Assembly (NCBI RefSeq): GCF_004354045.1
Contig: NZ_SMRT01000013.1
Span: 62,001 to 126,000 of the forward strand
Source of the DNA: Paenibacillus piri
GTDB taxonomy: Bacteria; Bacillota; Bacilli; Paenibacillales; NBRC-103111
Length of the DNA stretch: 64,000 nt
Direction of reading: 5' to 3'
The notes beneath the pieces are model-generated. The model was not told the origin of the DNA, made no database searches, and saw nothing but the letters and a program-made list of their open reading frames with translations. Both the position numbers and the translations under genes were made by a program. Positions 43,996-53,058 of the stretch are shown here, piece by piece (within the stretch, counting starts at the first letter, position 1; every line of letters starts with the position of its first letter).

Positions 43996-44667
43996 ATGGT
44001 ACAGTTAGGAATGATTACGATCGGTCAAGCGCCGCGCGATGACGTGGCGCCCATTATTGAAAAATATTTGGAAGACCGCGCCGAGCTCGTACAGACCGGC
44101 GTGCTTGACGGGCTTTCGAACTCTTATATTGAAGAGCATTTGCATCCCGGAGCAGGCGATTACGTATTGACGTCCCGGTTGACGACCGGTGAGTCGGTCG
44201 TCATGGCCCGGCAAAAAATACAGCCGATCCTGCAAAACAAAATCAATGAGCTTGAAGCGCAAGGCATCAAACAAATATTGCTGCTTTGTACGGGGGTGTT
44301 CCCGGGACTTTCCACCGGCGCCGCTTATTTAATCGAGCCGGATCATATCATTCCACCTGCCATCAAGGCGATGGTCGGCCCCCGGCGGCTGGGAGTTTTG
44401 GTGCCCTTGGCGGAACAGACCGAATCGCTGCGGTCGAAATACGAGCTGCATGGGCTCGACCCTGTCTTCGCCGTCGCTTCGCCCTATAAGAATAATGAGG
44501 CTAACTTCCATGAAGCGGCCCGCGAATTGAAGGGCCAGGCCGATCTCATTTTGCTGGACTGTATGGGATATACCGAGCAAGCCAGAAGGCTGATGGCCGA
44601 GGCGACGGGACTTCCCGTCGTGCTATCGAATGCGATCATGGCCAAGCTGGTATCCGAAATGATCTGA
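43996..44667 (+). CDS. AroM-family protein
   Basis: 223 residues. LGMITIGQAPRDDVAPI is the diagnostic AroM start, and LLLCTGVFPG and LDCMGYTEQARR carry conserved cysteines placed as in Asp/Glu racemase-type folds. E. coli AroM is encoded beside aroL but has no known reaction. Here it lies in an operon with peptide-related genes, so a racemase- or isomerase-like step on an amino acid derivative is a testable idea, not a conclusion. GGAGGCAGG precedes the ATG. Confidence 0.88.
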   Translation: MVQLGMITIGQAPRDDVAPIIEKYLEDRAELVQTGVLDGLSNSYIEEHLHPGAGDYVLTSRLTTGESVVMARQKIQPILQNKINELEAQGIKQILLLCTGVFPGLSTGAAYLIEPDHIIPPAIKAMVGPRRLGVLVPLAEQTESLRSKYELHGLDPVFAVASPYKNNEANFHEAARELKGQADLILLDCMGYTEQARRLMAEATGLPVVLSNAIMAKLVSEMI

Positions 44668-44682
44668 TCGGAGGGGACGAGA

Positions 44683-45636
44683 ATGAATCCGCAAATAACC
44701 GAGGTCAGCAAAAGTGTGCTCCAAAATTGTTTGGCGCTTCGGGAAAAAGAATCGTTGCTCATTGTAACGGACGATGCCAAAAAAGAAATTGCGGAGTCGG
44801 TCTACGAGGCGGGAAAAAAGCTCGGGGCGGAAGCGATGATGGCCGTCATGAAGGAACGGTCCAGATCGGGCGAGGAGCCTCCGGCAGCTATAGCTACGGC
44901 GATGGCTAACGCCGATGTGGTTCTATGCATCACCCGTCATTCGCTGACGCATACGCAAGCCCGCAAAAATGCCGTCAACGCAGGAGCGCGGCTCGCGACG
45001 ATGCCCGGCATAACCGAAGACATGTTCCTGGAAGGCGCCATTGCCGCCGACTATTCCCAAGTCAAACAGTTGACGGGCAAGGTTACGGAGCTATTGACGA
45101 AGGGCAGTAAAGTACGGATCGATAAGGACGGTTATTCGCTCACGTTTTCCATTGCAGAGCGGCAAGGCATCCCAAGCACGGGCGTGTACGTGAATCCCGG
45201 CGAGTCGGGAAATTTGCCTTCCGGCGAAGCGTATATTGCGCCAGTCGAAGGCAGCGGGGAGGGGCAGATCCGGATTGACGGCTCGATAGCGGGAATCGGC
45301 AAATTAAGCTCCCCGGTACTGCTCACCATTGAACATGGACGAATTGTTCATGCCGACGGCCAGGAAGCGGAACAGCTACTCCGCATTTTGGGGGATGGGG
45401 ATGGCAGGCTGCTGGGCGAATTCGGCATCGGCACCAACGATAAGGCGAGAATAACCGGTGTGGTGCTCGAAGACGAGAAAGTATACGGAACGATCCATGT
45501 CGCTTTTGGAAGCAATAATACGTTCGGGGGCACGATATCGGCCGGTGTCCACATCGATGGCGTGGTTACCAAGCCGGACGTCTTCATCGACGATGTGATA
45601 GTAATGGAGCAGGGGGAACTCGTCGCTTCCTCGTGA
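44683..45636 (+). CDS. M29-like aminopeptidase
   Basis: 317 residues. The sequence follows the layout of thermophilic aminopeptidase (M29)-type metallopeptidases: VYEAGKKLGAEAMMAVMKER, MPGITEDMF, NPGESGNLPSGEAYIAPVEGSGEG, ELGIG-like GEFGIGTNDKARITG and HVAFGSNNTFGG, with Glu/His ligands for two metals. It is shorter than classical M29 enzymes (about 400). Last gene of the operon; GATCGGAGGGGAC precedes the ATG. It probably releases N-terminal amino acids from the compound imported by the OPT transporter (inference). Confidence 0.85.
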   Translation: MNPQITEVSKSVLQNCLALREKESLLIVTDDAKKEIAESVYEAGKKLGAEAMMAVMKERSRSGEEPPAAIATAMANADVVLCITRHSLTHTQARKNAVNAGARLATMPGITEDMFLEGAIAADYSQVKQLTGKVTELLTKGSKVRIDKDGYSLTFSIAERQGIPSTGVYVNPGESGNLPSGEAYIAPVEGSGEGQIRIDGSIAGIGKLSSPVLLTIEHGRIVHADGQEAEQLLRILGDGDGRLLGEFGIGTNDKARITGVVLEDEKVYGTIHVAFGSNNTFGGTISAGVHIDGVVTKPDVFIDDVIVMEQGELVASS

Positions 45637-45647
45637 GAGGCGGTAAA

Positions 45648-45694
45648 GATGCGGTCAGACGATGCAGAGAGCCGCATCATAAGTAACGGCAAGT
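45648..45694 (+). repeat. Hairpin followed by right end of palindromic repeat
   Basis: GATGCGG (45648) pairs with CCGCATC (45672), and the second arm merges into CATAAGTAACGGCAAGTG, the repeat's right end. It lies between the peptidase gene and the convergent DUF4143 gene and may act as terminator. Confidence 0.5.
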
Positions 45695-45695
45695 G

Positions 45696-47171
45696 TTAGT
45701 TATGTTGAAGGTTGCCTAGATATCGGGTGTATTCTGCATGTCCCAATAGATACAAGAAAGCAAAAGCAGGGATTTTAATAATAGGACAACTTGTGGCATG
45801 ATCGGTGATTCCGAAGTCTGAACTGTTTTTTGTAATCACGATAGCAGAAGCGACTTTAGGATCATTTGCCCATTCCACAATAGCTTCTTTATGGGACAAA
45901 CTAGTGTTTTCCCGATATTTTACTTCTATTATAATCTTTCTGAGTGCACCGTAGGTGATGACAATGTCGATTTCTTTCTCTGTTTTGGAGTCCCGGTAAT
46001 AACCTATTTGTGTCGCGTTCAAATAGTTGAAGGAATGGACATGCTTATATATAGTAGTTTCGATGATCAGGCCCATCTCAGTCGAATCAGTTAGCACTTC
46101 TTCTCCTATCATGAGTACCGCGTTTCGTATGGCCGCATCCGCCAAGTAAACCTTAGGTCTGGCTTTTAAAGCTTTCTTGCCTGTTTGTTCAGTCGGCTGG
46201 CTAACATAGATTAGATTGGCTTGTTTTAGGAAATCCATATAATGGGAGACTGTGGGGCGTGAAATTCTTACTTCTTTGGCGATGGTATCCTGAACAACGA
46301 TATTGCCGCTTATCATACAGAGATAAAGAAAGATTTGTTCAAGTTCTGCGACATTCCGAATTGGAAATAGTGATACCATATCTCTTTTTAATACTTTATC
46401 CACAACATCCTCGCGAATAATTTTCTGAGCATAAATTATATCGTCTGATAATGCGACTTCAGGGAATCCGCCGACAAGTAAATATCTATGGAAATGTTTC
46501 TGAAGTGGTTCTAACTCAATCATGAGCCGAGACAGTTTTGATTTTTCTAGAGCCCCTAGAGCCCCTAGAGCCGTTGGAAAAATATCTTTTGAAAGCCCCG
46601 GTTTAGATATTCCCATCAAATCGATGTACTCATAGAAAGAAAGCGTCGGGATCCGAATCGTTGTCCAACGGCCTACACCACTTTCTTTTGCTTTCTCGGC
46701 GAGTAACAGACTTGCAGAACCAGTAGCCATAATATGATAGCTTGGGTTAAGATCATAGAGTGTTTTTAACCATAGATCCCAATCTTGGGCATACTGTATT
46801 TCATCAAAAAAGAAGTAGAGTGCTCGGTCATCAGGGTTTAAGTTATTCTGAAAAACGTCTATAATTCTCCCGATGTCGCAAAGTTTTAACATGGGATGAT
46901 CGAAAGAAACGTAAAGTATATTCTTTGAAGGGATCCCCTTTTTCAAGCAATCCTCAATCATCTGATACATAATAGTAGTCTTACCCACTCGACGAGGTCC
47001 TGATAGAATGACTTCTCTTCTTATTTGGGGATGTTCGAAAACTTTCTTGGCTTCGAAATAAGCCAGTCTTTTTACGGGTCGAGTTAATTCGGACGATATT
47101 GCATTTGTTGTCCACCAATCATTGTAACCGCGAAGGACCTTAAGGATTTTTTCATCAGCAATAAAATTCAT
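45696..47171 (-). CDS. ATP-binding protein with DUF4143 domain
   Basis: About 491 residues. A P-loop GPRRVGKTT at about residue 60 (from ATG 47171) and a Walker B-like YFFFDEIQYAQDW define the AAA_14 ATPase. The C-terminal half is DUF4143, with IIIEVKYRE resembling a PD-(D/E)xK nuclease-like core and a winged-helix-like stretch VRISRPTVSHYMDFLKQAN. Such proteins are widespread and their role is unknown. An upstream ATG (47204) is possible; neither start has a strong ribosome site. AT-rich relative to neighbours, suggesting transfer. Confidence 0.85.
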   Translation of the reverse strand: MNFIADEKILKVLRGYNDWWTTNAISSELTRPVKRLAYFEAKKVFEHPQIRREVILSGPRRVGKTTIMYQMIEDCLKKGIPSKNILYVSFDHPMLKLCDIGRIIDVFQNNLNPDDRALYFFFDEIQYAQDWDLWLKTLYDLNPSYHIMATGSASLLLAEKAKESGVGRWTTIRIPTLSFYEYIDLMGISKPGLSKDIFPTALGALGALEKSKLSRLMIELEPLQKHFHRYLLVGGFPEVALSDDIIYAQKIIREDVVDKVLKRDMVSLFPIRNVAELEQIFLYLCMISGNIVVQDTIAKEVRISRPTVSHYMDFLKQANLIYVSQPTEQTGKKALKARPKVYLADAAIRNAVLMIGEEVLTDSTEMGLIIETTIYKHVHSFNYLNATQIGYYRDSKTEKEIDIVITYGALRKIIIEVKYRENTSLSHKEAIVEWANDPKVASAIVITKNSSDFGITDHATSCPIIKIPAFAFLYLLGHAEYTRYLGNLQHN

Positions 47172-47310
47172 ACTTAACACCGCCACCGCATTTTTGTTAA
47201 TCATATTTCACATTATTACCGACGTTGTGTAAATTTAAACTTTATTATACCCTATTCCCAACTGTACGCGTATGAGTGTCTTATATAGTTTGCTTTACTC
47301 CTATGCTAAG

Positions 47311-47345
47311 AAATAGTCCCCGTCCTGAAAGAACAGGGACTATTT
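47311..47345 (-). terminator. Terminator of the hybrid kinase gene
   Basis: AAATAGTCCC and GGGACTATTT pair around a 15-nt loop, 15 bp beyond the leftward gene's stop. Confidence 0.65.
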
Positions 47346-47359
47346 GATTCGGTTACGAC

Positions 47360-50300
47360 TCAACCTGCGTCAACATCCTGCTTAGATCGGTTGTCCGGAA
47401 TGACAAACGACACGGCTGTTCCTTCATTGGGCTTGCTGACAATAGACAAGCCTTGACCGTACAATTGCATCAATCGTCGGTTCGTATTGGAAAGTCCAAT
47501 TCCGCCCGTTCCCATCGTTGTCGGACTCAACAGCTGACTAACCTTTTCTTGCTCCATCCCTTTGCCGTTATCTTTTACTTCAATTAGCGTGAAGCTGTCC
47601 TGGCGGGCAATTCGAATATGAACCGTACCGCCTTTTTTCCGGCTAAGGAGTCCATGCTTGACTGCATTTTCAATCAGCGGCTGTATCGAAAGCGGGGGAA
47701 GAAGCAGACTGATGTCCGGCTCAACTTCCCATACGATAGACAGCCTGCCCTCAAACCGCTCTTTTTCAATATATAAATAGGCCTTGGCAAGCTCCAGTTC
47801 ATAGGCAAGCTCGATCAGCTTCCCTGTATTAAAGAAATCGAAGCTGATCCGTAAAAATGACGCAAAAGCATCGCCTAATCTTCGCATCCTTTCCGTATCG
47901 ATCTCACTAAGCGCCAATATTGAATTCAGCGTGTTAAATAGAAAATGAGGATGAATTTGTGCCTGCAGATAGGCGGCTTCCATACGTAACCGTTCATTAA
48001 TGGACTGCTTCAGCGTAGTCAACGCCCTGATTCGGTATTTCAGCTCCAGAGCATCCACAGGCTTGGTCACATAATCGTTGGCCCCTGACGAGAATCCGGT
48101 GTAGATATCGGCAGGTTGACTGCGCGCGGTCAGCAGCAAAACCGGCAGCTCCGAGACGGAGTACTGCTCCCTTACTCTCTGTGTCAACTCGTAGCCGGAC
48201 ATATGCGGCATCATGACATCGGCAATCAGCAGATCCCACTGCCGGGTGCCTAGCAATTCCAACACCTCCATGGCTGAGTGGGCTGTTGTGATGTTATACG
48301 GTTCCGTCGAAAGAATGCTAACAAGCACATTCAGGTTGACGGGGTCGTCATCAACCGCCAGAATGTTCATCCTCCCTTCATTTAAAAGCGGCGGGAACAG
48401 TACGGAGGCTGCCAATTCGCCGATTGCGGTGTCCGGAGAAATGAACCCGATGCGGCCCTCTTCTGTTCCGTCCGTTATATGGTAGAGAGGTGGAAGACGT
48501 TGCGGCCATGGGAGATTCGATAAATTCGCTAGCGGCAGATCAAAACTGAACACGGAGCCCTTGCCCGGCTCGGAGCGAACCGTCAATGCGCCGCCGTGCA
48601 ATTCTACGAGCTGCTTGCTGATGCTTAAGCCAAGCCCGACTCCTCTCCCGTCGCTTGCTCCATAAGATCCTTGTTCATAGGGGAGGAACACTCGCGCCTG
48701 AGTTTCCTCATCCATGCCGACTCCGGTATCGGAGATATGGATGAGAACATGGCCGTCCAGAGCCTCTGCGGTAACGGAGATCGTTCCTTCTTCCGTGTAT
48801 TTGATGGCGTTATGCAGCAAGTTGTATAAAATTTGCACAAGTCTTTTCTCATCGGCCATCGCCGGCGGCACCGATTCTGCGATATCCATATTCAGTTGAA
48901 TAGGCTTGCCTTCTATCAAAAATTTAAGCATACCGATTACGCCGGGAACGATCGATTGAATCTTTAAGGGCTCCTGCTGCAGCACGATGCGGTGTTCCTG
49001 GAGCCGTGCGGCATCAAGAAGATCGCCGAGCATATGCGACATGCGGCGGCTTATCGTGATAAGCAGCTCCATATCCTTGACGCTGTTCTCATTCATTTTC
49101 GTTCTCTCATTAGTGACAACGGTCTGAGCGATATTTATAATACCGTGCAGCGGCGTTCGCAGTTCATGTGACGTGTTGGCGAGGAATTGGTCTTTCAGCT
49201 TGTCGGCTTTTTTTAATTGCTCGTTTAGCTTGGCGTTTTCCGACGATTTGCGAAAATATTTTTTAAACCAATAGGCGGAAAAACCAACAATGGCTGCAAT
49301 GATATCTATGGGGTAGTAAACGGTATAAGAGTTCCATAAGCTCCAGATTAAGCTGGACATCACGCCGGCTGCCGATAGCAGCATGAAGACGATGTCGGGG
49401 TCGGCCTGCTTCCTGAATATCATCGTTCCTATAATATAAACAAACCAGGCAATAGGTAATAAATAGAAAGCATGGAATATTCCCAACGCGACCATTCCAT
49501 TCAGCCACGAAGCGGGCGCTGCCAGCAAAAAACCGGAGTAAACAATAAGCGCTGCGGTAAGCGTCCTTATTCCTGCACTCATCGGAGGAGCCGAAGAAAA
49601 TTTCCTGAATAGAAGAAAAATAAAGTAGGAATGCCAAAGAAGAGAGAGCAATCTGATCTTCAGCGCCCATGAATAGTTGATTGGCAGCCATAGCAAAAGC
49701 ACGTTATCATGACCGATCATGATCGTAATGCCGGTCGTCAGCGTTAACAGAGTGGCAATCAGCAATGCCCGTTCATGCGGATTAAACCAATAGAGGATGC
49801 AGGCATACAAACCGTGAAGCAGCAAAATGAAAAACGTAACTAACTGAAACCCGATAGAGTACCAGCGAACATAATCCATCGCTGCCTGGGAGCCGAAGCG
49901 TATGGAGCGCACGATACCGCCGTTATAAGGATCCTCGAAGTTGGCGACCCGAATGAGCAATTCAATCTCTTGTGTACCTTCCACAGAGTAGGAGGCCGTG
50001 TAAGAGACATTTACAGGCGTGTACCTACTGGCATGCTCGGCAGGCTTGCCGATCTCTCCCGCAACCAGTCCATTTATCTCTACCGAGGATGAGGCTTGTA
50101 TTCCCCGGATCCAAAATGAGACAGGCTGCTTCAGCGGATCGACCAGCATGCGCAGCCGGTACGTACCGTACCCATAGGAGGAATCCGGGCCGTTTGCCAA
50201 CACGCCGCCCCAGTCTCCCGGAACCTGAATACTGCGGAAGCCGGTTTCCGCCGACTGTACATCCCGTTGAGTAACGAATTTTTCAGGAAAGAATTGCCAT

Positions 50301-50491
50301 TGGCCATCCAGAGGAATGGTAGAGGTTTTGTCCGGCTCCCAACCGCGCAGGTCGAGTACGCCATTGACGGCGTGAGGATGCGCCGGTGTAGGAAACATTT
50401 CGGACCAGACCCATCGCAGGCTGAGGAGAATGCCAAAAAATAATATAATAATGATTAAATGTTTAAGGGAAGTATTGTTTATTATTCGCAT
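47360..50491 (-). CDS. Hybrid sensor kinase with two kinase modules (7TMR-DISM type)
   Basis: 1043 residues. After an N-terminal helix comes an extracellular jelly-roll-like domain (about 40-200, with VPGDWGG and YGYGTYRLRM), then seven membrane helices (about 205-415). A HisKA module follows (SHELRTPLHG, His442; HATPase GVGLGLSISKQ), then a receiver (Asp758 in LLIADVMMP). Last is a LytS-type phosphoacceptor (QIHPHFLFNTLNSIL) with its own HATPase (DNGKGM, GIGLSNTNRRL). So one chain has two histidine kinases around a receiver. It stands alone without a DNA-binding regulator, so its output partner lies elsewhere. Confidence 0.92.
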   Translation of the reverse strand: MRIINNTSLKHLIIIILFFGILLSLRWVWSEMFPTPAHPHAVNGVLDLRGWEPDKTSTIPLDGQWQFFPEKFVTQRDVQSAETGFRSIQVPGDWGGVLANGPDSSYGYGTYRLRMLVDPLKQPVSFWIRGIQASSSVEINGLVAGEIGKPAEHASRYTPVNVSYTASYSVEGTQEIELLIRVANFEDPYNGGIVRSIRFGSQAAMDYVRWYSIGFQLVTFFILLLHGLYACILYWFNPHERALLIATLLTLTTGITIMIGHDNVLLLWLPINYSWALKIRLLSLLWHSYFIFLLFRKFSSAPPMSAGIRTLTAALIVYSGFLLAAPASWLNGMVALGIFHAFYLLPIAWFVYIIGTMIFRKQADPDIVFMLLSAAGVMSSLIWSLWNSYTVYYPIDIIAAIVGFSAYWFKKYFRKSSENAKLNEQLKKADKLKDQFLANTSHELRTPLHGIINIAQTVVTNERTKMNENSVKDMELLITISRRMSHMLGDLLDAARLQEHRIVLQQEPLKIQSIVPGVIGMLKFLIEGKPIQLNMDIAESVPPAMADEKRLVQILYNLLHNAIKYTEEGTISVTAEALDGHVLIHISDTGVGMDEETQARVFLPYEQGSYGASDGRGVGLGLSISKQLVELHGGALTVRSEPGKGSVFSFDLPLANLSNLPWPQRLPPLYHITDGTEEGRIGFISPDTAIGELAASVLFPPLLNEGRMNILAVDDDPVNLNVLVSILSTEPYNITTAHSAMEVLELLGTRQWDLLIADVMMPHMSGYELTQRVREQYSVSELPVLLLTARSQPADIYTGFSSGANDYVTKPVDALELKYRIRALTTLKQSINERLRMEAAYLQAQIHPHFLFNTLNSILALSEIDTERMRRLGDAFASFLRISFDFFNTGKLIELAYELELAKAYLYIEKERFEGRLSIVWEVEPDISLLLPPLSIQPLIENAVKHGLLSRKKGGTVHIRIARQDSFTLIEVKDNGKGMEQEKVSQLLSPTTMGTGGIGLSNTNRRLMQLYGQGLSIVSKPNEGTAVSFVIPDNRSKQDVDAG

Positions 50492-50669
50492 GGTACCAAA
50501 TGAAATTCGACATATACGGCATTATTCCTTTATTTCATCGACCCCGGGGTTACGATTCGTTCCCCCTCAATTTCAACGCTGAATTCGAGAACTCAACTGC
50601 ATATATAAACCAGGGTTGGTTATATTATGGAAAACGAAGCGAGACGGGATAGACAAGGAGGATGCCGAA

Positions 50670-50963
50670 ATGAAAGACATGATCAAAAAAGGATTGGCAT
50701 TAGGATTGGGGCTTGCGGTTGCAAGTAAGGAGCAGGCGGAAAAAATGGTAGACGAGTTGGTTAAAAAGGGAGAGCTCAGCCGCGAAGAGTCCCGGCAATT
50801 TGTCGATGAGCTGCTCCAAAAAGGCGAGAAAGCGCAGATCGAGCTGGAGCGGATGATCAGCCAAAAGACGAAGGAATTGTTGGACGGATTAAATTTGGCG
50901 ACCAAGGAAGATATTCAGCGATTGGAACAACGGATCGAACAAATACAGAACCAACAACCATAG
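50670..50963 (+). CDS. Phasin-like small coiled-coil protein
   Basis: 97 residues, almost entirely helical and charged (KEQAEKMVDELVKKGELSRE, ESRQFVDELLQKGEKAQI) with a short hydrophobic Gly/Ala patch near the start. It matches the layout of the phasin-like family once annotated as polyhydroxyalkanoate synthesis regulators, which is commonly encoded beside UbiB kinases in Firmicutes. CAAGGAGGATGCC before ATG 50670. It is followed at about 40 bp by the UbiB gene and probably cotranscribed. Confidence 0.78.
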   Translation: MKDMIKKGLALGLGLAVASKEQAEKMVDELVKKGELSREESRQFVDELLQKGEKAQIELERMISQKTKELLDGLNLATKEDIQRLEQRIEQIQNQQP

Positions 50964-51003
50964 GCAGACGGATTGCCCGTTTATCCAAGAGATCGGCGTT
51001 TTT

Positions 51004-52713
51004 TTGGATTTGCGGCTAAAGGAGGGGGTTCCTATATTTGCAAGAAGAGTCCGTCATATTCGACGCTATCGGGATATCGCAGCCGCCTTTTCCCGCAATG
51101 GGTTCGGGTTTATGGTCAAGGAGTTAGGGCTGCTCGAGCTTCTCTCCCTGCCTAAACGGTTATTGGTTGAAGACTACCAGGAGATTCAAACCAAAACGTT
51201 GGGCGTGCGAATTCGATTGATTCTGGAGGAATTGGGGCCGACCTTTGTTAAAATGGGGCAGATCGCCAGCACGCGTCCGGATTTGATTCCCGCTGACATC
51301 ATCCATGAGCTGGTAAAGCTCCAGGATCGCGTGCCTCCTTTTTCATTTCAGGAAGCCAAAACCATTATCGAACAAGAATTAGACGGCGCGATCGGCTCTA
51401 TATTCGAAACATTTGATGAAGCTCCGCTCGCGGCGGCTTCGATCGGGCAGGTTCATTATGCCGTTTTGAATTCGGGCGAACGGGTCGCGGTCAAAATCCA
51501 GCGTCCTAACATCAGAGCGATCATTGAAACCGATTTGGAAATTCTTCAAGAGCTGGCGATGCTGGCGGAGCAGCGTTTAAAATGGGCGGCCCGGTATCAG
51601 ATGCCGGATATTGTCGAGGAATTTTCCAAGTCGCTTCGGGCCGAGCTGGATTACACGATCGAAGGGCGAAACGCGGAAAAGGTAGGCAAGCAGTTTAAGA
51701 ATGACCCGAGCATTCATATTCCGAAAGTATATTGGGATTATTCGACGCAAAAAGTGCTGACGATGGAATACGTGGAAGGCGTCAAATTGAATGAGACCCG
51801 GAAGATCGATCGCCGGGGATATAACCGCAAAGTGTTGGCTGAACGGTTAGTACAAGCCATCTTCCAGCAAATTTTGATCGAAGGTTTTTTTCATGGGGAC
51901 CCTCATCCCGGAAATATTTTGGTATTGCCGGACGAAGTGATCGTGTTTATCGATTTTGGCATGGTGGGGCGCCTCACTCCGGACATGAAGTCCCATTTCG
52001 CTTCATTAATCATTGCGCTGATGCGTCAAAGCACGAGCGGCGTGATTAACGCGGTGATCCGGATGGGATTGGTGCCGGATGACGTCAACCTGCAGTTGTT
52101 AAGATCGGATGTAGATCAGCTTAGGGAGAAATATTATGATGTCCCTTTAAGCCGGGTCAGCCTCGGCGAGGCGGTCAATGATCTTTTCACCGTAGCGTAC
52201 CGGCATCGTATTCAAATTCCGGCCGATCTGACCTTATTGGGAAAAACCATTCTGACTATGGAAGGGACGGCGGAACAGTTAGATCCGGAACTGAGCATCA
52301 TCCAGGTCGCCGAACCTTTTGGCCGTCAGCTTCTTAAGGAACGTTTTCGCCCCAAGAAGGTAGCGGAAAGCGTCGTAAACCATTTGATTGAATACGGGGA
52401 AATTTTGACCCAATTGCCGAAGCATGTTCAAGAGTTGGCCCTGGTTATGAAAAAAGGGAAGCTGCGCATCGAAATTACGATTCCCGAGCTTAATCTGCTG
52501 CTGACCAAGCTGGATCGTATCAGCAACCGGTTGTCTATTAGCATTATCTTGCTTGCTTTCAGCATCATCATGGTCGGGCTTATTATCGGCTCCGCCTTGG
52601 GCAGGCAATCGGCCCTACTTTGGAGCATACCGGCTATTGAAATCGGTTTTGGGGTAGCCGCCATCATGATTCTGTGGCTGTTATATTCTTTATTCAAATC
52701 GAGGAGACTTTGA
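51004..52713 (+). CDS. UbiB/ABC1/ADCK-family atypical kinase
   Basis: About 560-569 residues. Family motifs are the KxGQ block (FVKMGQIASTRPDLIP), the alanine-rich loop AAASIGQVH, VAVKIQRPN, catalytic HGDPHPGNIL and metal-binding DFGMVGRL. Two membrane helices close the C-terminus. UbiB proteins support isoprenoid quinone metabolism or lipid handling. The start is odd: TTG 51004 or 51010 has no ribosome site, whereas AAAGGAGGGGG at 51018-51027 precedes an in-frame ATA at 51034 that would give the family-like start IFARRVRHIRRYRDIA. I report the longer frame. Confidence 0.9.
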   Translation: MDLRLKEGVPIFARRVRHIRRYRDIAAAFSRNGFGFMVKELGLLELLSLPKRLLVEDYQEIQTKTLGVRIRLILEELGPTFVKMGQIASTRPDLIPADIIHELVKLQDRVPPFSFQEAKTIIEQELDGAIGSIFETFDEAPLAAASIGQVHYAVLNSGERVAVKIQRPNIRAIIETDLEILQELAMLAEQRLKWAARYQMPDIVEEFSKSLRAELDYTIEGRNAEKVGKQFKNDPSIHIPKVYWDYSTQKVLTMEYVEGVKLNETRKIDRRGYNRKVLAERLVQAIFQQILIEGFFHGDPHPGNILVLPDEVIVFIDFGMVGRLTPDMKSHFASLIIALMRQSTSGVINAVIRMGLVPDDVNLQLLRSDVDQLREKYYDVPLSRVSLGEAVNDLFTVAYRHRIQIPADLTLLGKTILTMEGTAEQLDPELSIIQVAEPFGRQLLKERFRPKKVAESVVNHLIEYGEILTQLPKHVQELALVMKKGKLRIEITIPELNLLLTKLDRISNRLSISIILLAFSIIMVGLIIGSALGRQSALLWSIPAIEIGFGVAAIMILWLLYSLFKSRRL

Positions 52714-52792
52714 ATTGTATCGTTTGTGGGATGTGGTTCAAGAAGCGTTCACCGAAGCCTATTCCGGGGATACTTTCTCGATATAATAATTC

Positions 52793-52819
52793 AGGAGCTG
52801 CCGCGGCAAGCTCCTTTTT
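52793..52819 (+). terminator. Terminator with CTGCCGCGGCA loop
   Basis: AGGAGCT-GCCGCGGCA-AGCTCCT then TTTT. The gap from here to 53058 holds no gene I can support. It contains TGAAA-CTTTA-TTTCA (52932-52946), a small dyad that might be a regulator site. Confidence 0.8.
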
Positions 52820-53058
52820 GGGTTGTTTATTTCATACCGAACCCGGCGGCTGTGCTTCTTCGATTGCTTTTTCCGATGTAAAAAAAGTGTTGGATATTTG
52901 TTTCAAAATACTGTAAAATGGAATTACTAAATGAAACTTTATTTCATCAGATGAAACAATAATTGCGAGGTAACCGTGCAGGGTAAAGTGTATGAGAGCA
53001 GCAGCTGTCCGTTCATTAGCAGGATGCGTCCATATTCTTAGTGGGAGAGTGGTTCTTA

